Assembly (NCBI GenBank): GCA_050309705.1
Contig: JBNRMR010000131.1
Span: 1-6,958 of the forward strand
Length of the DNA: 6,958 bases
Direction of reading: 5' to 3'
DNA from: JBNRMR01 sp050309705
GTDB taxonomy: Bacteria > Bacillota > Clostridia > Christensenellales > UBA1750
Positions 1 to 4,897 of the stretch are shown here, piece by piece; position 1 is the stretch's first letter, and each line of letters starts with the position of its first letter. A program made the position numbers and the translations under genes. Below the pieces are notes generated by a model. That model searched no databases. It worked only from the letters and a program-made list of their open reading frames with translations, and was not told the DNA's origin.

Positions 1-2
1 AG

Positions 3-116
3 GGCGGAGACGCGACACTCCAAGGAACATTTGATTCCTTTAATAAGGATGAAGCGGGCACCTCGGGCGAGCGGAAACCTAATCTTACCAAACTTCCTTT
101 CAGGGAAGACCCTTAG
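3..116 (+). CDS. C-terminal end of an unidentified plus-strand gene (partial)
   Basis: Reading frame 3 is open from the window edge to a TAG at 114-116, giving 37 codons that end in ...KLPFREDP. I do not recognise the protein. The fragment is hydrophilic, rich in Lys, Glu, Asp, Gly and Pro, with no membrane segment. Its stop lies 3 nt before the perfect inverted repeat at 120-160, which is where the terminator of a convergent gene would sit. That placement is the main support for it being a real gene end. Frame 1 is also open here as far as a stop inside the terminator, so the choice of frame is an inference from amino-acid composition and terminator position. Confidence 0.42.
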   Translation, partial: GGDATLQGTFDSFNKDEAGTSGERKPNLTKLPFREDP

Positions 117-119
117 GGA

Positions 120-160
120 GCACAAAAGAGCATGCGGCTAAGCCGCATGCTCTTTTGTGC
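120..160. terminator. Perfect palindromic bidirectional intrinsic terminator
   Basis: Two 20-nt arms (120-139 and 141-160) are exact reverse complements around a single central base. The outer part of each arm carries an AAAA or TTTT tract and the inner part is GC-rich (GCATGCGGC). On either strand the RNA therefore reads A-tract, strong stem, U-tract. It would end the spoIIR-sleB-ypeB message, whose last stop is at 201, and also the convergent plus-strand gene ending at 116. The U-tract is short (TCTTTT), but the stem is very stable. Confidence 0.88.
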
Positions 161-163
161 GTG

Positions 164-179
164 GGCGGGTGGGCCCGCC
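164..179. repeat. GC-only hairpin between ypeB and its terminator
   Basis: GGCGGG (164-169) pairs exactly with CCCGCC (174-179) across a 4-nt loop. It lies between the ypeB stop codon and the main terminator hairpin and has no T-tract of its own. It could protect the 3' end of the mRNA or help the terminator; this role is inferred from position only. Confidence 0.5.
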
Positions 180-200
180 GCAGATGCGATGAAACCTCTG

Positions 201-1496
201 TTAAAGCGTCAGGCTGCCGTTTTCTGTGCTTACATATTTAAGCACATTCACCACCTTGCCCGTCACTGTGTCCACATAAACATAGAATATGTTGCCCTCG
301 AACTCCCCTTTCACCTCATAGCAGGCTATCTCCGTAGCATTCATTGGGATCAGGCACAGGCGAACCTCCTTGCTTTCAAGCTCCTCACCAGCCGCTTCAA
401 GGGCTGCTTCCTCGGTCACCAGCATGTCGGGATATCCCCTCAACCTGTGGCTTCTGATGTAATTGCCCGCTTCATAGCCGATGATTTCCCCCGTGTCCAA
501 CGAAACCTGCACCTTCACCATGTCCGGATATATCAGCATATCATACATTACATCCGCATATGTAACCAATACCGTGCTTCCAAAAGTCTGCCAGTGGATC
601 ATCTCCATCTTGTCCAGGCCCTTGCTGCTAAGAAAATGATCCGAATAGGCCACAGCATCGTTCACCTGCAGGTTCACATTGGCAGGAATGCTGTCAGGCA
701 GCATCCAAAGCATCACTCCCCCCTGCTTGGTAATCGCCGCCTGCACCACCAGGTTAGAATTCAGTGAAACGGTGAAAACCCACGTTGGTATCTCCCCTTC
801 TTCCTCTCCTGTCTGCTCAATGGTCCTTATCCTGTCCTCACCTATGAATCTAACTGCGTTTTCCTTCGCTTCGTCAACTCCGACCGCATTACCTGGCAAC
901 CCCAGAGGTCTGCCGGTGGCCGCATCGGAGAAGGGGCCGTCATATATCAACGTCGGGTAGTCAATGCCGTTCATGGCAATGCCGTCAATTGGGTACTCGC
1001 CCTCATCTGTCAGCGGCTGCGAAAGCGCGTAAGCACCCTCTATGGAGCTTAGCCTCAGCATCTGCGCGCTCTCGGAAAGAGTTCTGCAGGCAGCCAGCAA
1101 CGACCGAAGATTCTCCTTATCTTCTTCTGTGATATCCTCCTTGTATGAAAGAGATCTGCAATATTCCCCAAGTTTGTTCACAAAGGCCATGATTTCCTCT
1201 GTGCCGCCCGCCCCGGCGGGAATCTGTGAAATGTTTTCGGAAACGGAATAGCTCTGGCGCCATATGTCTGCAATCAGTCTGTTTCCCGTGTTTGTGTCCT
1301 GGGCGATGAGCAGCTTTTCCAGCTTCACCTTGATGTTCTCCATGTTGTCTATAAGCGAATAAAAGGAGCGCTCATACATGCCGTCCAGCAGCCGGCGGTA
1401 TCTGTTTTTGTGGACGTTTTCAGTCACCGCCCAAACACAAAGCCCAACTATGGCAATGCTTATGACGCTTATGAGCGCCCAGTTTCTTTTTTTCAT
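201..1496 (-). CDS. ypeB: YpeB, germination protein and partner of SleB
   Basis: This 431-residue protein is close to the usual YpeB length of about 450. Residues 7-25 form a single N-terminal membrane anchor after a basic start (MKKR), followed by a long, mostly helical region to about 160. The family signature YPTLIYDGPFSD lies at 180-191. Three PepSY-type repeats follow at roughly 206-266, 277-342 and 358-420; the last ends in the typical VDTVTGKVVNVLKY pattern. YpeB sits at the inner spore membrane. In Bacillus it and the lytic enzyme SleB depend on each other for stability and for holding SleB inactive until germination. The gene starts 25 nt after sleB, with AAGGAGG at 1505-1511 placed 8 nt before the ATG, so the pair is co-transcribed. 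It is the last gene of the operon, ahead of the terminator at 120-160. No broken or missing segment is seen. Confidence 0.95.
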   Translation of the reverse strand: MKKRNWALISVISIAIVGLCVWAVTENVHKNRYRRLLDGMYERSFYSLIDNMENIKVKLEKLLIAQDTNTGNRLIADIWRQSYSVSENISQIPAGAGGTEEIMAFVNKLGEYCRSLSYKEDITEEDKENLRSLLAACRTLSESAQMLRLSSIEGAYALSQPLTDEGEYPIDGIAMNGIDYPTLIYDGPFSDAATGRPLGLPGNAVGVDEAKENAVRFIGEDRIRTIEQTGEEEGEIPTWVFTVSLNSNLVVQAAITKQGGVMLWMLPDSIPANVNLQVNDAVAYSDHFLSSKGLDKMEMIHWQTFGSTVLVTYADVMYDMLIYPDMVKVQVSLDTGEIIGYEAGNYIRSHRLRGYPDMLVTEEAALEAAGEELESKEVRLCLIPMNATEIACYEVKGEFEGNIFYVYVDTVTGKVVNVLKYVSTENGSLTL

Positions 1497-1521
1497 AGCT
1501 CATGCCTCCTTCAGCTTAAAA

Positions 1522-2229
1522 TCAAATGGCAAATCGATGCTTCCCGATGGTAGTTATCGTCTGCCGGCCAAAAATCCACGCGACCACAGCCCTGTTGGGG
1601 TTGTAATAATAAATTGCACCCCCGGAAGGGTCCCAGCCGTTCATGGCATCCCTGGCCGCCCGTAACGACTCCTCGTTGGGCGCAAGATTCATCTGGCCGT
1701 CGTAAACAGCGGAGAACGCCCCCGGCTGGTAGACCACACCTGAAATTGAGTTTGGAAAGCTGGGATGCTTCACCCGGTTTAAAATGACGGCGCCCACCGC
1801 CACCTGGCCAATGTAAGGCTCGCCCCTGGCTTCGGCGTGGATGGTCCTTGCCAGCAGGTAGATATCGGCGCTGCTATAGCTTCCGGATGAGGATGACGAT
1901 GATCCCCCCGAAAGGGTGATGCCTATGGCTGCGGCCGTCCTTGCGCCCACCCTGCCGTCGGCTGTAAGGCCGTTTGAGCGCTGGAAATAAATGACCGCAT
2001 CATAGGTGGCCTGTCCAAACACGCCATCCACAGTCCCCTTGTAATAGCCCCATTCCTTCAGCCTTTGCTGAACTTTGCGAACATCGCTGCCGGTCGAACC
2101 CCAGGCAAGCGTCGCCGCTTCCGCCGCCGTGATAAGCACTATGCATACCACCAGCAACAGGGCTGTTAGCGCCATAATGCCCTGAGCCTTTGTTATCCTG
2201 ACTTTCCTTTTCCCGGTCCTATTGATCAT
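1522..2229 (-). CDS. sleB: SleB, spore cortex-lytic enzyme (lytic transglycosylase)
   Basis: The 235-residue protein has four parts in order. A basic N-terminus and hydrophobic segment (about 18-38) end in a likely signal-peptidase site near AEA38. A peptidoglycan-binding type 1 domain follows at about 43-105, with the repeat pattern GSTGSDVRKVQQRL and DGVFGQAT. Next comes a Ser/Gly linker (108-120), then the Hydrolase_2/SleB catalytic domain (about 121-235). The core LARTIHAEARGE at 126-137 contains the probable catalytic acid Glu133, and the ending IGKHRF is typical. The enzyme cleaves muramic-lactam-containing cortex during germination and works with YpeB. It is shorter than Bacillus SleB (about 305), mainly in the linker. 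The start is fixed by GGAGG at 2239-2243, 9 nt upstream. The first 11 bases overlap the end of spoIIR in another frame, which suggests translational coupling. Confidence 0.96.
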   Translation of the reverse strand: MINRTGKRKVRITKAQGIMALTALLLVVCIVLITAAEAATLAWGSTGSDVRKVQQRLKEWGYYKGTVDGVFGQATYDAVIYFQRSNGLTADGRVGARTAAAIGITLSGGSSSSSSGSYSSADIYLLARTIHAEARGEPYIGQVAVGAVILNRVKHPSFPNSISGVVYQPGAFSAVYDGQMNLAPNEESLRAARDAMNGWDPSGGAIYYYNPNRAVVAWIFGRQTITTIGKHRFAI

Positions 2230-2842
2230 TTGTCATTACCTCCAAATCATCGGTGTCATAAATTGGCCTGCCCTCTCTCAGGCGGATTATAAGCCTCGCG
2301 AAATAGGACTTGAACCTCACCTCAGGCGCTTTCCAAAGCTCTGCGCCCTGACTTTCGTCCATGAAGCAAAGGGGTGGGTACATCACACACCACCAATTAT
2401 CCCCCTGACCCTCGCCAAGGATAATCTTCACCGCTCGGTATGTTCCCGCTGGCAACAATGTCCCTGAATAAATCCTGTCGGGAAAGCCAAAGTCCCCCAG
2501 CATAGCTTTGACCTCGCCTGAAAAACCTGCCCGGCGCGCCGCCTGCTCAACCCTGGAGCCGTTGTTCGCCATTATTTCCTCGGCTTCACGGCCGCTGCCC
2601 GCTGTTGACATCTCCCCCGCAAACTCCTTGAGAAGCTCATCGCGAACACGCAGCTTCATCTGCTGGTCGTCCGGGCTGTTGGAGTTTGCCACAACATGCA
2701 AACGCAGCAGCTCGCCATTCTCTCGGGCCAGCGCCAACTCACTCTTGTTGCCGCTTCCCAGCAAAAAAGCCCCCGCCACGGCCGCCGCCAGAAGCACCAG
2801 CCCCATAAAAACCCTTTTGCTTGGGCCTTTTCTTCGTATCAT
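2219..2842 (-). CDS. spoIIR: SpoIIR, forespore signal for pro-sigma-E processing
   Basis: The protein is 207 residues from the preferred start. An uncleaved or signal-type hydrophobic segment covers about 11-29. The family block LLRLHVVANSNSPDDQQMKLRVRD follows at about 45-68, and the second hallmark NWWCVMYPPLCFMD lies at about 149-162. In Bacillus, SpoIIR is made in the forespore under sigma-F and exported to the intermembrane space. There it activates the mother-cell protease SpoIIGA, which processes pro-sigma-E. Two in-frame ATGs exist, at 2848 and 2842. AAGGAGG (2849-2855) abuts the first with no spacer but lies 6 nt before the second, so 2842 is chosen; the first would add Met-Gly. It overlaps sleB by 11 bp and heads the spoIIR-sleB-ypeB operon. 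A candidate sporulation promoter lies at 2904-2932. Confidence 0.95.
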   Translation of the reverse strand: MIRRKGPSKRVFMGLVLLAAAVAGAFLLGSGNKSELALARENGELLRLHVVANSNSPDDQQMKLRVRDELLKEFAGEMSTAGSGREAEEIMANNGSRVEQAARRAGFSGEVKAMLGDFGFPDRIYSGTLLPAGTYRAVKIILGEGQGDNWWCVMYPPLCFMDESQGAELWKAPEVRFKSYFARLIIRLREGRPIYDTDDLEVMTNDQ

Positions 2843-2848
2843 GCCCAT

Positions 2849-2855
2849 CCTCCTT
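2849..2855 (-). promoter_or_regulatory. Ribosome binding site that decides the spoIIR start
   Basis: A perfect AAGGAGG directly touches the first ATG (2848), which is too close for initiation, and lies 6 nt before the second in-frame ATG (2842). It therefore favours the shorter SpoIIR. It also abuts the stop (2854-2856) of a doubtful 46-codon upstream ORF. Confidence 0.75.
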
Positions 2856-2994
2856 ACAATGCCTGCTCTTTAAAAAGCAAAAGATCATGTGTCACTTTAT
2901 ATACAGTATCTTTCCGTTTTGCAAAATTATGCGCATTTTCCAAAAGTTTCTTTTTCTTAACCGATAGAAAAAGGGCATAAAAAAAGAAGCGCAT
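2854..2994 (-). CDS. Doubtful 46-codon ORF between spoIVA and spoIIR
   Basis: From an ATG at 2994 a frame stays open for 46 codons to a TAA that overlaps the spoIIR ribosome binding site. It is preceded by AAGGAG 6 nt upstream. The predicted peptide has a hydrophobic start (MRFFFYALFLSV), then a Lys-rich stretch and no family I recognise. Against it being a gene, its start codon and binding site sit inside the spoIVA terminator hairpin, its Phe codons are the terminator T-tract, and the candidate spoIIR promoter lies within it. A stop-free run of this length is also not rare by chance. It is listed because start signal and stop placement are both gene-like. Confidence 0.18.
   Translation of the reverse strand: MRFFFYALFLSVKKKKLLENAHNFAKRKDTVYKVTHDLLLFKEQAL
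2896..2924 (-). promoter_or_regulatory. Possible sigma-A-like promoter overlapping the spoIIR promoter
   Basis: On the minus strand TTGCAA (2919-2924) is followed after 17 nt by TATAAA (2896-2901). Spacing is ideal and the -10 box matches 5 of 6 vegetative consensus bases, but the -35 box matches only 4 of 6. In such AT-rich DNA this can occur by chance, and family knowledge favours sporulation-specific control of spoIIR. Confidence 0.25.
2904..2932 (-). promoter_or_regulatory. Candidate forespore (sigma-F/sigma-G type) promoter of spoIIR-sleB-ypeB
   Basis: On the minus strand GCATA (2928-2932) matches the -35 box shared by sigma-F and sigma-G promoters. The downstream element AAAGATACTG (2904-2913) fits the A-A-TR core of a sigma-F -10 after 14 nt. 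Read as sigma-G, GATACTG follows after 17 nt, close to CATnnTA. The conserved GG of sigma-F sites is displaced by 2 nt, so the match is imperfect. Transcription would begin about 50 nt before spoIIR. The known forespore role of spoIIR supports the call. Confidence 0.45.
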
Positions 2995-3008
2995 TACACG
3001 CTCCTTTT
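2979..3008 (-). terminator. Intrinsic terminator of spoIVA
   Basis: In transcript sense a 10-bp stem, AAAAGGAGCG with CGCTTCTTTT and one G-U pair, closes a 7-nt loop and runs into seven Ts. It begins about 58 nt after the spoIVA stop codon. It separates the mother-cell gene spoIVA from the forespore operon headed by spoIIR, which would otherwise receive read-through. Confidence 0.8.
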
Positions 3009-3066
3009 AGTCTGTTTTGTTAATGATGCAAAATGCCTTACTGCGCCACAAAGCTTGCGGAGTCCC

Positions 3067-4545
3067 CTACAGCAGTATGCAGATCAGGCTGCCATTGCCG
3101 TTGTTGATAATCCTCTGCAGAGTGCCCTGAATCTTCATGCGCGCGTCCTCGGGCATCCCCATCAGCTTTGTTGCAAGCCCCTCCTTCAGCAAATCGTTGA
3201 GACTCTTTCCGAACATCTCCGTCTCCCAGAGCTTCGCCGGCTCATTCTCGAACTTCTCAAGCATGTAGGAGATAAGCTGGTTGGACTCCTGCTCCGCGCC
3301 GATGGTGGGCGTTATCACGCTTTCGATATCCACCTTTATCATGTGCAGGCTGGGGCCGCTTGCCTTTAGCCTAACACCGAACTTGTTGCCTTGCTTCACC
3401 AGCTCCGGTTCGTCCAGAGTCAACTCCTCCTGGGTGGGCGCCACGAGACCATAGCCGGTGCGCCGCACGGAATCCAGGGCAACGGCCACCCGGTCATACT
3501 CCCGCTTGGCATACATCAGATCCTTCATCAGGTTCATCAGGTGCATGTCGCCCTCGATGTCTGCGCCGCACTCCTCGCCCAGGACTGAATAGAACAGTTC
3601 CCTGCCGATATCAATATCGAAATCGATCACACCGGTTGCAAGGTCTATGTCGGAGAGCACAGGGGCATTCAGCATCTCCTCGCCATCCATCATGGAATCG
3701 ACAGCGATGTAGTCCTTCACGCGGCCCATGATCTGGGAAACACCACGCACCTCGGATATCAGCTTTTCAACCAGCCAGTGCTTTTCGTCCAGAGCGCTGA
3801 TCCATGATGGCACTGTGAAGTTCACCTGAGAGAGGGGGAATTCATACAGCACCTTCTCCAACAGATTGCTCACATCGCCCTTGGTCATGTTCTTGACGTC
3901 CATAACCAGCACAGGCGCGCCGTACTTTTCCTCAAGGCTGGCGCCAAGGGCGGTTGTTTCTCTGCTGCCCGGCCTGGCGGAATTTAGGACTATCACATAT
4001 GGTTTACTGATTGCACTAAGTTCCGATGCAACTCTTTCCTCTGCGCTGACGTAGTTGATCCTGGGAATCTCGGCGATGCTGCCGTCCGTTGTCACCAGAA
4101 TACCGATGGTGGAATGATCCTCGATCACCTTCTTCGTGCCGATTTCCGCCGCCTGCTCAAAGGGAATGTCTTTTTCAAACCAGGGCGTTTTGACCATGCG
4201 GGGCACTTCCCCTTCCACTGCGCCCAAGGCCCCGGGGACAATGTAGCCCACGCAGTCCACCATGCGCACATCAATGGAGGTCTTCTCGTTTATGCGTATA
4301 CTCACCTTTTCCGAAGGAACGAACTTCGGCTGGGTGGTCATTATGGTCTTGCCCGAGCCCGACTGAGGCAGCTCATCCAGCATCCTTGTTTTTTCAGGCC
4401 CTTCCTGCACATTGGGGAGCACCAGCAAATCCATGAGCTGCGCTATAAACGTGGATTTGCCCGTTCTCACCGGTCCAACTACGCCGAGGAACAGCGCTCC
4501 TCCGGTTCGCTTTGTTATATCGCTGTAAATATCAAATCGCTCCAT
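3067..4545 (-). CDS. spoIVA: SpoIVA, spore coat basement-layer ATPase
   Basis: From the ATG at 4545 the protein has 492 residues, the same as Bacillus subtilis SpoIVA. Walker A is GPVRTGKS at 24-31 with Lys30. The sensor threonines Thr70-Thr71 lie in IMTTQPKF, and the Walker B aspartate is Asp97 in MVDCVG. The C-terminus ends in the hydrophobic LICILL, the region that contacts SpoVM and the forespore membrane in Bacillus. SpoIVA hydrolyses ATP to polymerise irreversibly on the mother-cell side of the forespore, forming the platform for the coat; it is also needed for cortex formation. A longer frame starts at 4593, but GGGAGG at 4553-4558, 7 nt upstream, and homology fix the start at 4545. 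Two sigma-E-type promoters lie just upstream and a terminator lies downstream, so this is probably a single-gene unit. All key residues are present. Confidence 0.97.
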   Translation of the reverse strand: MERFDIYSDITKRTGGALFLGVVGPVRTGKSTFIAQLMDLLVLPNVQEGPEKTRMLDELPQSGSGKTIMTTQPKFVPSEKVSIRINEKTSIDVRMVDCVGYIVPGALGAVEGEVPRMVKTPWFEKDIPFEQAAEIGTKKVIEDHSTIGILVTTDGSIAEIPRINYVSAEERVASELSAISKPYVIVLNSARPGSRETTALGASLEEKYGAPVLVMDVKNMTKGDVSNLLEKVLYEFPLSQVNFTVPSWISALDEKHWLVEKLISEVRGVSQIMGRVKDYIAVDSMMDGEEMLNAPVLSDIDLATGVIDFDIDIGRELFYSVLGEECGADIEGDMHLMNLMKDLMYAKREYDRVAVALDSVRRTGYGLVAPTQEELTLDEPELVKQGNKFGVRLKASGPSLHMIKVDIESVITPTIGAEQESNQLISYMLEKFENEPAKLWETEMFGKSLNDLLKEGLATKLMGMPEDARMKIQGTLQRIINNGNGSLICILL

Positions 4546-4577
4546 TGCATTTCCTCCCAATGATACATATCTGATTA

Positions 4578-4605
4578 AGAATATGCCTGCCATAAGTAAA
4601 TATGA
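4578..4605 (-). promoter_or_regulatory. Proximal sigma-E-type promoter of spoIVA
   Basis: On the minus strand TCATATT (4599-4605) matches the sigma-E -35 pattern kmATATT exactly. After 13 nt comes CATATTCT (4578-4585), which fits CATAnnnT. Transcription would start near 4571, leaving a leader of about 25 nt that includes the ribosome binding site. Bacillus spoIVA is likewise under sigma-E. Confidence 0.65.
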
Positions 4606-4610
4606 CAGGC
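4585..4610. repeat. Dyad symmetry overlapping the proximal spoIVA promoter
   Basis: GCCTGCCATA (4585-4594) and TATGACAGGC (4601-4610) are inverted copies with one mismatch, around a 6-nt centre. The dyad covers the promoter spacer and the -35 box. It has no T-tract, so an operator or a chance palindrome is likelier than a terminator. Confidence 0.55.
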
Positions 4611-4628
4611 AATCAAAGGGCTTATGCT

Positions 4629-4657
4629 ATTTTATGCGTCGCTTTCTTCCAATATTT
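4629..4657 (-). promoter_or_regulatory. Distal sigma-E-type promoter of spoIVA
   Basis: On the minus strand AAATATT (4651-4657) is followed after exactly 14 nt by CATAAAAT (4629-4636). The -10 differs from CATAcanT at one position, and the -35 differs from kmATATT only at its first base. Transcription would start near 4622. Two tandem sigma-E promoters are also known for spoIVA in Bacillus subtilis. Confidence 0.6.
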
Positions 4658-4668
4658 CACAAAGCGAC
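4638..4668. repeat. Inverted repeat overlapping the distal spoIVA promoter
   Basis: GTCGCTTT (4638-4645) and AAAGCGAC (4661-4668) are exact inverted copies separated by 15 nt. The promoter -35 box lies in the centre between the arms. A regulator site or a weak hairpin are both possible; no binding protein can be named. Confidence 0.45.
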
Positions 4669-4743
4669 ACGCCAGGGTTTAGCCCCGGGCCCTGCAGGTT
4701 TTAAAAAAGCTTGACTAAAATTTCGGCAATAGGACAAAGGGTC

Positions 4744-4758
4744 AAGGGAGAATCCCTT
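4744..4758. repeat. Small hairpin of repeat module 1
   Basis: AAGGGA (4744-4749) and TCCCTT (4753-4758) pair exactly across a 3-nt loop, directly before the first 32-bp repeat copy. It is the module-1 counterpart of the larger palindrome at 4828-4847. Confidence 0.5.
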
Positions 4759-4790
4759 GCGGGTGCAGGGCGGAGCCCGCGTCGTTCCCC
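4759..4790. repeat. 32-bp direct repeat, copy 1
   Basis: This copy matches copy 2 at 31 of 32 positions; the difference is G at 4772 against A in copy 2. Internally GCGGG/CCCGC (4759-4763, 4776-4780) and GGGC/GCCC (4768-4771, 4775-4778) can form alternative stems. The copies start 88 bp apart. Confidence 0.9.
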
Positions 4791-4827
4791 CCCCAAAAAA
4801 AATCCCCCAAGCTTTTTATAAGGGATT

Positions 4828-4847
4828 CCAAAGGGTCTACCCTTTGG
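4828..4847. repeat. Near-perfect palindrome of repeat module 2
   Basis: CCAAAGGGT (4828-4836) and ACCCTTTGG (4839-4847) are exact inverted copies with only two bases between them. In plsY transcript sense it is followed by AATCCCTTATAAAAAG rather than a T-tract, so it is not a standard terminator, though it may stop or stabilise the plsY message. Confidence 0.75.
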
Positions 4848-4878
4848 CGGGTGCAGGGCAGAGCCCGCGTCGTTCCCC
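4847..4878. repeat. 32-bp direct repeat, copy 2
   Basis: This is the second copy, ending 19 bp beyond the plsY stop codon in transcript direction. A looser echo of its end, CGTTCCCCGTAAC (4871-4883), recurs as CGTTCCCTGTTAC (4889-4901) across the plsY stop codon, with 11 of 13 bases matching. Confidence 0.9.
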
Positions 4879-4897
4879 GTAACCCCACCGTTCCCTG

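Larger units (their letters stand above)
4671..4880. repeat. Repeat-rich intergenic element between plsY and spoIVA
   Basis: This stretch has no credible ORF and consists almost wholly of short dyads and repeats. In plus-strand order it has CAGGG/CCCTG (4673-4677, 4690-4694), then AAAAAGCTTG at 4704-4713 mirrored by CAAGCTTTTT at 4808-4817, then two modules. Each module begins with CAAAGGGTC (4735, 4829), continues with a small palindrome, and ends with a shared 32-bp unit (4759-4790, 4847-4878). Between the modules lies a run of eight C and eight A (4787-4802). It resembles the intergenic repeat families of Clostridia, which is an impression from pattern, not a search result. It occupies the place where gpsA often stands in related gene clusters. 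Confidence 0.6.

Noticed and set aside
1..119. The left edge considered as the 3' end of a structured RNA (for example 6S or tmRNA)
   Set aside because: I could find no conserved tmRNA or 6S end motif, and an open frame ending just before the terminator explains the sequence better.
132..767. Long plus-strand frames opposite ypeB, including 132-767 and 679-960
   Set aside because: They lie antisense to a well-supported ypeB. The first begins inside the terminator palindrome, and the products show no recognisable domain.
2950..2973. CTTTTTCT/AGAAAAAG inverted repeat after the spoIVA terminator
   Set aside because: It is an A/T-rich 8-bp stem with an 8-nt loop, weak and in homopolymer-like sequence, so likely chance.
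4114..4563. Plus-strand frame of 149 codons opposite spoIVA
   Set aside because: It is a mirror of the spoIVA coding sequence, rich in His and Arg from reversed codons, with no family features or proper ribosome binding site.
4828..4847. Palindrome after plsY considered as its intrinsic terminator
   Set aside because: The stem is strong, but the downstream transcript sequence lacks a U-tract. The nearest T8 run (4795-4802) is about 25 nt further on, without a stem next to it.
4759..4878. Two 32-bp repeats considered as a minimal CRISPR array
   Set aside because: Only two copies exist, the 56-bp interval contains the second module's own conserved palindrome rather than a unique spacer, and there are no cas genes.
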